DNA of 64,000 nt. Source: Dipteris shenzhenensis. Its lineage: Eukaryota; Polypodiophyta; Polypodiopsida; Gleicheniales. The stretch is taken from the NCBI GenBank assembly GCA_047967505.1, contig CM106540.1. One strand, given 5' to 3'. Shown piece after piece: positions 10,884 through 22,675 of this stretch (the first letter of the stretch is position 1; the number at the start of each line of letters is the position of its first letter). A program made the translations under genes and the position numbers. The notes under the pieces are model-generated. The model did not search any database. It was not told where the DNA came from and saw only the letters and a list, made by a program, of their open reading frames with translations.

Positions 10884-11410
10884 TTGATTTGGAATCAGCT
10901 TCATCCAGTTGTTACTAGAGGATCTATTGATGTTCTTTTTATCCAAGAACACAAACTAGATGCCAGAGATTGCCCAAAGTCTTTCAGGTCATACTTTTTG
11001 GTCTCTTGGTGCCACCAGGAGGGAACATCATTTCAATGTCAAATTTCATTTTTTCTCGTCATGGTCGGACATGGTGTCATTATACCCTCCAGAGCACAGT
11101 GGATCATTTTGTTGATTGGAGTACAGAGGTTTGGTGTTCTCAATCTTTATGCCCCGAACAATAGAGGGGACTATGACCTCTTCCGGTAGGAACTTCTCTC
11201 TTGGGCACCCATTGCAGAGAAGTCATGGATTATTGGAGGCAACTTCAACATGGTGGAGCTGCCTACAGAGATAGAAGGTGGCATTCATTACTAGAGGGAG
11301 CAGCTTGGGATGCCTTTCTTTTTCAATACAATGGTAGAGATGCTTGGATATACGATGCCTTTCACACTATGCCACATTTGCTCCTATTCTCTTGGTCGAA
11401 AAGGAGGTTA
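10884..11410 (+). pseudogene. LINE endonuclease remnant
   Basis: Shows VLFIQEHKLDARD (catalytic Glu), VLNLYAPNNRGD and WIIGGNFNMVE (normally GGDFNMVE, so the catalytic Asp is changed to Asn) across two frames. The terminal SDH box is not clear. It is an inactive copy of the domain that is intact at 6027-6944. Confidence 0.78.
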
Positions 11411-12294
11411 TAGATGCCCATCGATGCACGGATAGATAGATTCTATGTTGATGATTAACAAAGGTGGTTCACTATGCATTGCATCAGGGGTTTCCACTTC
11501 ATATCATTTTCCAGTGGCATATGGTGAATTCTGAGACTCACTTGAGACGCCACTCTACTAGTATCAGGATTCCAAACGCCTTGTACATGAAGGAGGGACC
11601 ATAGAGGATGTTTTGTAGATTTGGGTGTCTCATTTGCAGGGTGGAGTGGGATTTCCTTCGCTTGTGTCACCAGCCCTTTCTGGCATTAGTGACTTTTACC
11701 ACGCTATTGCTAGGACCAGAAGAGCTAAGATTCTCAGACAAGAAATTTGCAGAGGAAAAAGAAAAAACGGCCGACGGTGCTTGGATTCAGTAGCGCCTAG
11801 CTGCAACAAGGGCTCATCAACAAGTTTTGCTAGATCAAAAAGCAGAGTATGCTCTTCATGCTTGTGAGTCCTTTTGGATACGGATTGGGAAAGACTCAAT
11901 AAGAATTTTTTCTCTAGCATCTCCTAAGGCATGGTAGAGAAAGTGTTTCTTAGCTTATTGACTTAGACAGGGTGCTACAATCAGATCGTGATGCCGTCTT
12001 ACACATAGCTATAGGTTTTTATGCACCCCTCCTTTTAGCAGATCTTAATACACCTATCAGAGATGATGCCAAATATAGAGTTTGACAAAGTATTCCAGCA
12101 TTGGTAAAACCAAATATGAGAGTCTTACTGAATACACCTTCACTAACCTGGAATTTAGGACTGCACTTCTTGCAAGTGCCCAGGCTTAGATAGGTTAACA
12201 ACCTCGTTTTTCATTGCTTTTTTAGACATAATTGGGGACCATGTTATCTCAGCCCTGCAGGGTATTTGGGACTCTGCTTTTATCCTGATTCATG

Positions 12295-13510
12295 CACAAA
12301 GGGTCTGATTCATCTTATCCCAAAAGGAGGCTGCAAAATTTTAATCTCTCAATGAAGGTCAATTACTCTCTTGGGCACCTTTTATAAAATTTTGGCCAAA
12401 GCTATCAGTTTGCATTTGCAGCCCATCCTTTCAAACCTCATCCATGATACACAAGCGGGCTTTGTTCATGGTCGAAGTATCTTTGATAATATATTCTAAT
12501 GTCGGGAGGCTTCAAATTGGGCTACACAAAGTGGCCAAGGGCTTGCCATTCTGCTCTTGGATTTTGAGAAAGCTTATGACAGAGTAGATTGGGGTTCTTT
12601 GGAGGGTACTCTTCTATGCTTTGGTTTCTCAAATACTTGGATTAGAGGGGTTTCCTACTTGTTCAGATCAGCCCAATATCAGGTGCTTATTCGAGGAGAA
12701 AGAGGAGAGAGGTTTCAGATTTTTAGATCTTTTCGCCTTCTTACCCCTCTCTTGTATTTATTTGTGGCTGAAGCAATGAGCATATTTTGAAAAACTCAGA
12801 AAAATGTTATTTGGCTGAGACGTCTCCTTAGACAAAATGAGGACCTCGTGGATTATGAGCTGGCTAATGATACTGATGTTCTTTTGGATGCCACTCCACA
12901 AAAGCTCACTTGTTTCTTGATAGTGTTGGATATATTTTGTTCGGCAGGCCGTGCACATATTGATTGGAATAAATCCAATGGCCTTTGGATCAGTGACCAG
13001 GACAATCAAGTTGGGGGGGATGATTTCAGTTTCACTCGGATTCAAAGGGGTGTTTATTTCAGCTGCTAGGTCAATATGGACATCTCTCCTTCACAGCAAT
13101 CCACCCGTGTTGGAGAGTATGAGGAGGGACCTACTTTTTTGGAGCTCAGCCAAACTTTACCTTGCTTCCAAGGTGGTGGTGGTCAACCAAGTGCTGCTGG
13201 CCACGGCATGGTTTGTTTGCTCTTGTTGGTGCCATTTCTAGGGACTGCATCACTCAACTCAAAAGGCTGATAAGGAATTTTCTTTGGAGTAGTCTAGATG
13301 GTTCAACAGACACCGGAGCCAGAGTGGCTTGGGAGACTTTGATCCTACATATGTGGGAAGGAGGCCTCAATATAGTAGATCCAGACTTGCAGAGTAGAGA
13401 TTTATTATGCAAGATGGGTCAAAGGACTCTTGCCAAGACAGGAGTACCAGGTGGATATTTACCTCAGCCCATCTGCGAGCTCCCTCCTCCTTGCTTATGG
13501 CAATCTTTTG
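12295..13510 (+). pseudogene. LINE reverse-transcriptase remnant
   Basis: Pieces in several frames follow RT order: LIPKGG at about 12310, ITLLGTFYKILAKA at about 12365, QAGFVHGRSIFDNI at about 12450, and LLLDFEKAYDRVDWGSLEG at 12550-12607. LLTPLLYLFVAEAM follows at about 12740, then LANDTDVLLDAT near 12860 where the family has FADDT, so the DD pair reads ND. The post-palm part is VVVVNQVLLATAWFVCSCW, then FLWSSLDGSTDTGARVAWE. It is useful as a template for what the 3196-8053 LINE has lost. Confidence 0.85.
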
Positions 13511-13749
13511 TGGAATGATAGTAAAATTGATAATCATGGCAACCACTTGGTACTCTTCAATACATGCAGTGGTCTAGATGGGAGAGAGGTCATGCTTCCT
13601 CAGTGAGTTCCTGGAAGATCTTCAAAAGGCTTCAAATGATCGCAGACTCCAGTTAGCAACTCACTTCAGAGGGAGGGCAGGGAGAATTCAGTAGAATAGC
13701 CACGAAGGTGTATACCAATACTGTCCAAATACTGGCCATGGTATGAGTT

Positions 13750-15425
13750 GGGTAATAGCCTTTGTGCGTCCAGATCTACATATGTACTAGCCGGTGACAC
13801 TCGCTACAATCTCCAAGGAAGTCTCCATTGATGCATATGTAGGTCTATACTCAAGGCATGAAGTTGACAGAACTGGTACCAAACCGTGATAGCTAAGGGG
13901 ATTCTTGACTCTCATAACATACATGAGTTCCAATAATTGATAGCCAGGCCACTGAACCCCAAATCATTAAGGAAGTAGAGGAGGAAAATGCCCATAAGTT
14001 CAATGATTCCAATCCAGATGATCATGGCTTGTCTGAGCTCTCAACGGCAATGCTTAATAGACTCATTAGCTCAAAAGCACTGTGGACAAGAAGGATCAGC
14101 TGCAAAGATAATACAACACTTATTTTACTGCAATCCCTCCATGAACAATAGAAGACGAGAGTGACTTCCCCAAGCCTCCTCCAAAATGATTTCCATATCT
14201 CCAAGGTGATCTAAAAGCTCCCCCAATGGTGGGCTCTAGATGGTCTCTAGCAATCTGAAATTTTCTGGCATTACTAACTATGAAGCCTTCCTTGACTCTT
14301 TGAGTGGTTGTCTACTACAATCCACTCCCACTCCCTTGGATCCCAATGAAGATACTTATGGCAACACCCCCAAAAAAGCCAAAGCCTCCAAGTACCAATT
14401 GGGATATCCTTCGGACGAGGGTCTACGTACCAGCTAGAAGGCAAATGATAGTGCTCAACTAGGCCCACTACTCTGACTGGCTCCACATGCGCATCAAGAA
14501 CCACATCGAAATCACGAGATTTGACCAATTTCCCTCTAGATCGCATGTTAAAGATCGAAATATCCTAACCCCTATCACACAAGACTCAAGTGACCTATGA
14601 CTTGAGAGGGATACATTGCCTGAGAAAGCACCCATCCACTTGATACGTATATGATGTCCCCCATCTCTAGTGGCCCCATAGTTGCATTTATTCAGCAATT
14701 CTCTAACCATACCCTTTGAGGTTATTAGTCAATTCAGGTCTATGTTTTTTTCATGAACATCCTTGAAAACCTTCCAAGAACCCACGGATGAAGTAGAACC
14801 TCTCTCTATCTAGACCATTGTATATATCTTGAGGTACCAAGAGGTCTATCAAGCTCATCCATTATGAAATCATTCCACATGACGGGCTGTTTATCTATCT
14901 CATCCTACATAATGTGGGAAACCCTTCGTAAACGAGCTCTTGAAGCTCCAGCAAGCTCTAACAACGGCAGCCATGAGGGGAAGGAAGGGATTTTGATATT
15001 TGCTGAAGAAACGATCCTTCAAAATCCCATCCATACAATCACTGCCTAAAGAAGGATTGCAAGACTCAATGCATTGATGGGAAAAATATTTCCGAAGACT
15101 CCTAACCTGGCATAAGTCCACTGACCACAAGTTTGCAAAGCAAAGCTCTGCATTCACTATCAGGATCAATAATGTTTAGCCTTCCCTCTGAGGTTGGAAG
15201 AATCAAGGTCTCCCAAGCCACTCTGGCGCTTGCATCTATGGACCAATCAAGTCCACTCCAAAGAAAGTGCCTGATAGGCCTCATAAGCTATGAAATGCAG
15301 TCCATAGAGTGGCAACAACAAAAGCAAACCAGGCAGTGGCCAGCAACAATTGGTTGATAACTATGTCTCTAGAGGCGAGATCTAGCCTGGCTGAATCCAA
15401 AAAAGAGTAACCTCCTAATCTAGCC
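13750..15425 (-). mobile_element. 3' segment of a 5'-inverted LINE
   Basis: Minus-strand LINE text starting just before the post-palm motif (LLLATAWFAF at about 15345). It continues with HFLWSGLDWSIDASARVAWE (about 15280), WRLWLFWG...LHWDPREWEW (about 14360, matching WRLWIFQG...LDWDPGEWAW of the first LINE), and a zf-RVT-like CPQC...ANESIKHC at about 14090-14050. Stops are frequent. The 3' end is not sharp. Together with the opposite-strand segment at 15480-16400 it appears to be one insertion. Confidence 0.7.
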
Positions 15426-15479
15426 TAGGTTCAGATGGATTGACCCCTTCTTTCTTCCTTTTTTTTTGGGAGGAAATTG

Positions 15480-16400
15480 GCGATTATGTCACTTCATCCC
15501 TGTAAAGCATATGGGACTCTAGTATTATGCCCGCTTCAGTTACTAAGGTTTCATTCATCTTATCCCTAAGGGGGGTGCAAAAACTTGATAAAACAGTTGA
15601 AGACAATCATACTTTTGGGCACTGGGCACCACATACCAAATCTTACCAAAGGCAATCAGCTTGCATTGACAATCTCTACTCCCTGACTTGATCCATAACA
15701 AATAGATTGACTTTGTGCATGGGTACATAATTTTTTATAATATAATTTTCCTTTTGGGAGGCCTCGGAGTGGGCCTAAGAGACTGGCCAAGGCCTTGCTA
15801 TTCTACTCTTGGACTTTGAAAAAGCTTGACAAAGTAGGTTGGGGTTTCTTGGAGGGTACACTTCTGCCTCTTAGTCTCTCTAATTCATGGATCATAGGTG
15901 TGTCCTCTCTTTACAGATCAGTCCACAGTCATGTTCTTATCAAAAGTGCCAAGGAGAGAGATGTTAGATTACTAGATCAGTCCAATCGGGATGCCCACTT
16001 GCTCCCCTGTTATAGTTATTTATGGCAGGGGCTATGATTGTCTGCATTAGATATCAGGCGGACAACCTTGGTTTGAGACCCCCCTCAAACGAGATGAGGA
16101 GCTATTAGATAGTGGACTTGCAAATGACATGGCAGTTTAATTGGATGCCACTCATCAGACACAGCGTTTAGGACAACTTAAAATTTGTTTTGCACAGATT
16201 AATTGGTGTATATCTAATGACTTGGATCAATGGTGAAAATTTCTCCTGGCTGAGGTTTGGATTTCAGCTTCACATGGGTTCAGAGAAATCTCTTTGTTAG
16301 AAATTTAGGTTGTCAGGTTGGCATGGGCATTTCTCATTCAGAGCAATCATGTGCCATTTATGGTTGTTCCTTTAGGAGAGAAGATGTCATTCTGGGAATC
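15480..16400 (+). mobile_element. Inverted 5' segment of the same LINE
   Basis: Plus-strand RT text: FILSLRGV region at about 15550, then FYSWTLKKLDKVGWGFLEGT (family DFEKAYDRVDWG..EGT) at 15795-15860, SNSWIIGVSSLYRSVHSHVL at about 15890, LANDMAV at about 16120 (the FADDT region), and DFSFTWVQRNLF at 16257. It ends around SHSEQSCAIYG, which in the family lies immediately before the point where the minus-strand segment starts. This complementary break is the pattern left by twin priming. Confidence 0.7.
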
Positions 16401-17289
16401 CCTTGGCATAACATAATCAATCCTTGCATGTATCACCAAAAGAGTTTGATCACTGCACAACATAGAGGCCATAACATTTCAATGTCAACAAGTCACAAGC
16501 AACACCATTTTATTGGTAAGTCTTAGCCAAGTTCTAAAAGTAATGGAAGGATGTTTGTTCACATTTGGTCTTTGTTCAAGACCACCCAATCTTCTCAACG
16601 AAGGCGAACTGTCTTTTCTTCAAGTCACCTGAAGTGTCCCTTGTCAGCCTCCATTTCAGAATTCAGGTCACATACCTTGGTGACAGAGAGCAAATTCTTA
16701 TGCAACCTCATAGTAAAATATGTCAGATAGAGGCTTAACATAAACATCCAAAGAAGTTTGCATGTTCATCTGCAATCTCATACTTCAATTAATCTGCAAT
16801 TTGTGTTGCAGTAAATGCAGATTTGGGGTCAGCAACATTGTGGGTGCATGGGGATGGGAGGGATTATCTGCCAGGTTTAGATCACAGTCACAGATCCTGA
16901 GGGAACCCATCTAGTTCTCCCCTTCAGGAGGCAAGCGACAAGGCCCCCAGTATAAAATGAGAGCATTCCCATCTATTTTAAAAAAAAAGCTTTGTACTTT
17001 ATGACTTGTCATCTATTGACCTTTTACTAAATGTTGAGACAAGAATTACAGTGGTAAATTCAGCCTTTGCCAAACAATGGTGATAATCTGTAACAGGAAC
17101 ATAAAAGATTAATCATGAACTCCAGGAAGACCAGAACCTTCATTTGAAAGAACTGCTGTCCTGCTCTCTCGCGTATTTTAGTGAATTTGAAACAATAAGA
17201 CTATACAATTGCCAATCGGCATCCTGCTGCCCATTTTGATGCTTGCTGCTTTCCTTATCTTTGCTCTCAGATCTCCAATCTTTCTACAC
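16401..17289. other. Unassigned DNA
   Basis: No gene recognised. An A8 run lies at about 16980. If the DCP5-like exon at 18013-18148 belongs to a live gene, this stretch is intronic. Confidence 0.4.
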
Positions 17290-17440
17290 CTTGCGTGCAT
17301 CTGATAATGAGATAGGAATGTATACACTTGGAAGATCTTATCCCCCATCTCCTGGGCAGAGTGGGGAACCCGGGAAAGTGACACGAGAGTTGTAGTTCTT
17401 TCAAACCTAATCAGCTGAAAATCAACACATTCGAATGCTA
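17290..17440 (-). pseudogene. Possible second exon of the DCP5-like gene (weak)
   Basis: A minus-strand open frame (17178-17471) contains VPHSAQEMGDKIFQVYTF, which loosely matches the Lsm-domain end of DCP5/LSM14 proteins (a PP-DKV-EYI-F type pattern). The spacing differs by two residues and the following RGSDIKDL-like motif is not readable. No clean AG acceptor with the right phase was found. This may be a degenerate exon or chance similarity. Confidence 0.2.
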
Positions 17441-17830
17441 CAACCAGTGTTGGAGAATAAACACATTCCAAATCAGATATGACATGCAGATTGATCCAGA
17501 GCTCTCAAATAAAGTCTTCCACACTCCCACACAAAGTGCGTCCTATATCTGATTATCCAGATTGTTTTAACAAGTGCAGTCTTTCATTCTAGACTGTTTC
17601 GTCTTGCTTAAAGTGATCAAACCTTGGTTTTCCAAATCAACTAAGAAAATTGATTATAAAAATAAGTTTCTGGTTTGATGCTCATCTCCACATTAAAGTA
17701 CATTAAATTGTCATTAAGTATGCCATTTAAAAACTCGCAAGCGAATTTCGGTTTCAGAGCGCTGCGCTGCTTAAATTATCGCCATCCTCTTCATACTTTG
17801 ATGTGAGTAGATAGAAGAATTGGAATTGGT

Positions 17831-17890
17831 AGGGACGGACAAGAACAGAAACTATGAAATAGGGACGGACAAGAACAGAAACTATGAAAT
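17831..17890. repeat. Perfect 30-bp tandem duplication
   Basis: Two identical adjacent 30-bp units starting AGGGACGGACAAGAAC. Identity of the copies implies a recent slippage or repair event. Lies about 120 bp downstream (on the minus strand) of the DCP5-like exon, inside its putative first intron. Confidence 0.97.
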
Positions 17891-18012
17891 TTGGGTATCT
17901 ACAAGAGCCATGGGTCGAAACCAGGATTATCGCTTATACTCAGTCTTTGTGCATGTGACTACCGGCTAATTGTGGGGTTATTTGTCTTGAATACAAAATC
18001 AGCGACACGTAC

Positions 18013-18148
18013 CATCCTTGAGCACAATGGTAGACTTTTCAGGGTCGAGGATGAAGAGCTCGCCCTCGTAGCGAATCTCGCTCTTGGAAGTAAGGCTGAT
18101 GACGCTACCAATGTAGGAATGAGCGGGAGCAGACACCTTCTTGTCCAT
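18013..18148 (-). CDS. DCP5: DCP5/LSM14-like decapping factor, first exon only
   Basis: The exon encodes about 45 residues starting MDKKVSAPAHSYIGSVISL and continuing TSKSEIRYEGELF. SYIGS-ISLTSKSEIRYEG is the hallmark N-terminal Lsm domain of the plant DCP5 / animal LSM14 (RAP55) family, which binds mRNA decapping factors in cytoplasmic P-bodies and represses translation. The start at 18148 has good context (GGCATGG); an in-frame ATG 15 codons upstream would add non-conserved residues. The frame ends at a plausible donor (GATG then GTACGT at 18012), near where I expect the plant family to have an intron. The rest of the gene (remaining Lsm, DFDF/FFD-TFG box, RGG) is not convincingly visible to the left. 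It is either a gene with a very long intron or an isolated exon copy. Confidence 0.75.
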
Positions 18149-18500
18149 GCCAATTAAGGGGCAATTAAGAATGAAGTGAACTGCATGCGGCAAGAATTTT
18201 ATACTACGAGAGACAGGACACCCCCACCGGAACTAGCGCAAAATAAAGGCTTGTCGTAGTCTTACGATAGTGAGAGTGAAGGTAAGACGGCTGGACAACA
18301 GAGAGCCTATGTATCAGCATTCAGCAGGAGAAAGGAAGACTAATTGATCAAAAGTTTCTGATTTGGAGTGTACTGGGGTCAGTGCTAAGCATCGTAAAGA
18401 TCAACGCCAATCCAAAAAGAGTGATCGGCACTGAAACATCAACGATGGGCGAAGTAAAGCGCTAGTGGAGCGCCGAATATAACAAGGCGGTGATTTGGAG
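18149..18500 (-). promoter_or_regulatory. Putative promoter/5' UTR of the DCP5-like exon
   Basis: On the minus strand a TATAAAA box lies at 18204-18198, about 50 bp upstream of the ATG. That would place a transcription start near 18170 and give a very short 5' UTR. The sequence is GC-richer than its surroundings and leads into the GA-repeat-rich (minus-strand) tract at 18540-18910. Inference from position and the box only. Confidence 0.4.
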
Positions 18501-18534
18501 AGAGACTCTTTCTTGGATGCTATCGATCTGCAAG

Positions 18535-18910
18535 AGGACTTTCTTGGGCGCTCTCTCTCTCGCTCGCTATCAATCTGGGCGCTCTCTCGCTCGCTCGCTC
18601 TCGCCTATGGTGTCTCTCTCCCTCTCTCCGCTGCTCGCTTGGATTTTGCTCGCTTTTATATCCTGTCTCGCGACCCAACTCTCCTCCGATGCTCTCGCTC
18701 TTCTAATACCAGTCTCTCTCTCATCTATGAGCTGCGTCACGTCCTGCTCTCCGCCTCTCTTCTGCTGTCTCTAGCTCATCGTATCGAGTTCTTTACGTCT
18801 CTCCACCTTTTCAGCTCATTCTATCAGCCTCTATTCTGCTGTCTCTTCACCCTTTCAGCTCATTCGATCTCTCTGCACCCTTTCAGCTCATTGTATCCAA
18901 AGATCCTTCA
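18535..18910. repeat. CT/CGCT-rich low-complexity tract
   Basis: Plus strand shows CTCTCTCTCGCTCGCT repeats, then repeated CCTTTCAGCTCATT words (about 18805-18890, three imperfect copies). It is upstream of the DCP5-like exon, where GA-rich tracts are common in plant promoters. Open frames here are compositional. Confidence 0.7.
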
Positions 18911-18929
18911 GTGCGCGTCCTAATTTAGT

Positions 18930-20560
18930 GGAAAGTAACAGCAAAAGTAAAAGAGGGAACAAAAGACTTTAAAAGGGAGTTGAGAATTATACAAATTTGA
19001 ATCACAAAGATTACTTATTTATTTTTAAAATTTTAGCACTCCCTCTCCGGAGGTAGTGCTAACAAACTTTCTTTCCCCAACTCAAGATTCTTAAAGCAGT
19101 TTGCCAACTCCGGATTCTTAAAGAAACACTTCTTGTGACCTTTAATGAATTTCCAAGTGTAATTTTAAAATAATTTAATTAAGTTGTGTAAATAACTTTT
19201 GCTATCCAAAATCAAGTGTGGAGTAAAATGGTCTCATCATCGGAGCAAATGCAAGCCTAAAATTTTGAGCAAAAGTTAGCACAATACTTGAGGTTAATGA
19301 TTTACCCTAATTCATTTTGGGATTCAAAAATGAGATCATCTATAAAATTGCCTCTTAATAGCCCAACTCCCTTTAAAAATCATTTGTGAAATCTTTCCCA
19401 TCCAAAAGCACTTGCTTTATCACTATACTAGGAGGCAATGCCCTCTTGCTCTTGTGCACTCTTATCAAAGTATTTGAAAGACCTAAGGGTTCTTGTGTGT
19501 GTGTGAGATGCCAACTCTCAATTAAAGTGATTTTTTCAGTGAGAGAGAGAGAGAGAGAAAGAGAGAGAGTGTATGTGTGCATGTGCATGCTTACCTGCGC
19601 ACGTCTCCTACCACCCGTATCTCAGGCCTAAGAGAGGGCAACCATACCTCTCATAACAGTATGGTTTAGCTCACATCCCTCATATCCTCAAGACAACTAT
19701 AGTCTCTTACTATGGCAGTCTTCAAAACTGCTGCCTCCAAGATTTGAATATGTGACCTAAGCATTTGAAGCATCGGAGGTGCTTGTATAGGTTTTCATGG
19801 TATAGCATCCAAGAACAAGGAGGTCTTGTAAGCCTCTATTTGCAACCAAAAGCATTCTTTCCCTCAGGGTGCTCAATCTAACCCCACGCATCATCGGTCA
19901 AAATGCCATTATATTCCTCTTCCATGGGATGTATCATTCTTTGGACGTCAATACTTCTTACAAGCTGATAGATGCTTTAATAAAAGCTTATTGTCTTCAT
20001 AGCTTCATCTCCTTAATATTGCCTTCAGCCTCATCCACAAGCTTCTTTGCCCATTTTGGCACGTCTCTCCTTCTCCTTGTTAGTGTTGCTCCAATTTTGT
20101 TGAACCTGCTTAGTATTTCTAACCTTTTTTCCTCCCCTCTTTGGACAACTAAGACTCCAAAATGCTATATTGAACACTATCGAAATCCAAGCAACAAAAC
20201 TCTCATTTTAAAAATAAATTACATGTGAGATATTATTAGGGAATCCTACACCGTTCCAAATGTCAGGCTACCAAAAGTTCATCCCAAATGTCAAGCTACT
20301 AAAGGTTCATATCCCAAATTTGAGTTCTCATCCTTTGTAATTGTATCCTCTTCATAACAAACTACTTTTGTTGGCACTCTTACTCATCATGACAATCTCT
20401 TATTTCATCCTCTAGCTTATCAGACCTTTGCATCTCCTTAAGCTCTCCACTTTTTCCATTTTTAAAACCATTAAATTTACATTGCTTATTTGAGTTATGG
20501 GCACAACTTAGAATCCTACTTTGTTCGCTCTTTTTTTACTAGTGCCTTGCTATGAAGTTA
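18930..20560. other. Unassigned AT-rich DNA
   Basis: No gene recognised. Holds a (GA)n tract at about 19541-19570 with flanking GTGTGTGT and GTGTGCATGTGC runs. Short open frames here show no familiar motif. Confidence 0.5.
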
Positions 20561-20567
20561 TGTCAAA

Positions 20568-20569
<2 letters not shown>

Positions 20570-20602
<33 letters not shown>
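20570..20602. repeat. (CT)n microsatellite
   Basis: About 15 CT dinucleotides without interruption. Confidence 0.95.
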
Positions 20603-20604
<2 letters not shown>

Positions 20605-20702
20605 CTCATTGTTGCACGTGTTGAGTTAAATCCCAAGGATTGAGGCCTGATGACCTCGTCAGGGACTTGCCTTATGGCCTGATGTTTAAAAAAATCTTCC
20701 TC

Positions 20703-20709
20703 TTCTTCT

Positions 20710-20777
<68 letters not shown>

Positions 20778-20780
20778 TAC
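20703..20780. repeat. (CT)n(CA)n compound microsatellite
   Basis: CTT/CT-rich lead-in, then a long (CT)n, then (CA)n with one ATAC interruption. Confidence 0.95.
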
Positions 20781-20789
20781 ACACACTTA

Positions 20790-22385
20790 TACATTTGTTG
20801 CCTTACTTCTTTCCCTCCCCTTTGTCCTTCATTTACCTTTATTGAGTGGTGGTGCACAATGTCTTTTCCTATGTTCTCATCCACTCCTTTGTGTTTGTCA
20901 TCTTTTTCTTCCCTCTTTCCCCCCTTAGTTTTACTTTTGAATAAGTGAGTTGGTATCTCACTTTTGACTCTTTATCCCTTCAATATCTAATGATCTTTAC
21001 ATCAACGTCAAGTCATTGCGTGCTTCATACCTTATACCTCTTCAAACTACTTTGCACTGTATCCACTCCAATCAATGCCTCTTGCTTTATATCCAACAAA
21101 GATACCAAGCTACATTTGCAATTATTGTACTAGTACTGACTCGTGCATAATTTTCACGTAGAAGATGCCCTTTGAAAAACCGAGCTAAAATATGGAATCT
21201 TCCTAAAGCATCCAAACAAACTCTCTTTGCCTATAGAGCTACAAAGGTATGCTAGGTAGTTCACCTAATCAAGTGAGTAATGTATGTTATGGCATTTATA
21301 GTCCTCTTCATGATGAAAATGTCATATGGAGTTGAAAGTTTAAGCCACAAGTTTTTCTTAAGTAAGAAAATTATGCACGGTCCTCTTCATGATGAGAATG
21401 TCATATGGACTTGAAAGTGTTTTTCTTAAATAAGAAGATTATACATGTTTGGAGACCTTTTAGCTCTTAGCATGATATGGAATCCAAATGTGATGCATGT
21501 TGCATTACATCTTCTTGCACCACTCACCTCCAAAATGCAAATAAGCAATTGTGATCACCAATGCTCGGGGTAATCACTACCTCAATATGTACACATTATG
21601 TTTTGCACTTGGCAAAATGTTATTTGTCAAGAGAAATGCTTTAACAATTGTAAGAAACATATATGTAAGAAACTCATTCTCATCAGCACTTTATCTTCTT
21701 GATAATATTTGGCAAATGTCATAGAGAAAAACATCCAAACCTTTCGAATCCCACTAATGTGTGTTGAGACTATAACATTCAAATACACGTTAACATGTGT
21801 TGACATTGTAACTAGTTCACATGGCTAAGATCCTATATTACCAAATATATCAAAGTGAGTATTAAACAAGGGATACTATCTCCACATGAAACCTTAATCT
21901 TAGATGTATGCCATCATGACTATTAACATCAAAGAATGTGAAGGATGGAAAAAGATAAAGTAATGTGCATGTACCTTAATGGGAATCCTAGTTGTACTAT
22001 CATTGTATTGAGGATATCTATGAGTTAAAGAAATTCCTTGTTTGGATGAAAGAAGTGCCCCGAAAAAGATAAATTCACTTAAAGAAAGCTAAGAAAATAT
22101 TCAAAGAGATTTCATCTCTCATGCTAAAGTAAATGTATTAATAGTACTCTACTCAATATCAAATTCAAAATTAAACATACTTGAGGACATAATATCTATT
22201 TACTTCACTATTGCATCAATCATTTGCAAGATTATGTGTAAATTAAACCTTACTATTTAAAACATTAATTTTTACATGAGATGGGTGAAGAGAGTGGTAT
22301 ATTATGTGCTCCCTTTTTGCTTTTTTCTAAATACATTATCTTCTTTCTACCATAGCTTTTTATTCAATGGCATATAAAAGTGAAA
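20790..22385. other. Unassigned AT-rich DNA with one local duplication
   Basis: No gene recognised. At about 21300-21440 a segment of roughly 85-90 bp beginning GTCCTCTTCATGATGA and ending TTTTTCTTAA is duplicated in tandem with several differences. The remainder is AT-rich with no motif I recognise. Confidence 0.5.
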
Positions 22386-22388
22386 TGT

Positions 22389-22389
<1 letters not shown>

Positions 22390-22469
<80 letters not shown>

Positions 22470-22470
22470 G
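22390..22470. repeat. (CT)n(TA)n compound microsatellite
   Basis: About 27 CT units followed by about 13 TA units. The long TA run can extrude as a cruciform; variable length is expected. Confidence 0.95.
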
Positions 22471-22675
22471 TTTAGCTCCACTTTGCCCTCTCAAGTGTTG
22501 TTCTCCTCCCCCTTCCCCTCTTGTCTCTTTCCATGTGATGTTCTTTTTCCATGTAACATCAAGTCTCACTCCATTTCCCATATAAAATTTTAAAATTTTA
22601 AATTATGAAGACCATGGTATGAATAGAAAATATTATGGACCCACAAATAGATTTTAAAACAATTCATCAGCCTAA

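Larger units (their letters stand above)
9480..13700 (+). mobile_element. Degenerate L1-type LINE, plus strand
   Basis: A second LINE related to the one at 3196-8053 but heavily mutated. It has an ORF1 region with a CCHC knuckle at 10055-10096, endonuclease motifs at 10884-11400, RT motifs at 12300-12780, a mutated catalytic box near 12860, and the post-palm segment at 13120-13450. Stops and frameshifts are spread throughout. The RT motif order is colinear, with a deletion around the GCPLSP motif. The zf-RVT end is missing: plus-strand similarity fades near 13.7 kb, where an antisense LINE begins. Exact ends are uncertain. Confidence 0.82.

Noticed and set aside
18490-18923. Ser/Leu/Arg-rich open frames on the plus strand
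   Set aside because: Caused by CTCTCG/CGCT repeats; the minus strand carries the plausible DCP5-like promoter instead.
20640-20680. CTGATGA followed by GTCAGGGAC, a possible hammerhead ribozyme core
   Set aside because: The required GAAA after stem II is missing and the stems do not form. CTGACGA near 37738, with GAGAAAC after it, fails on stem II as well.
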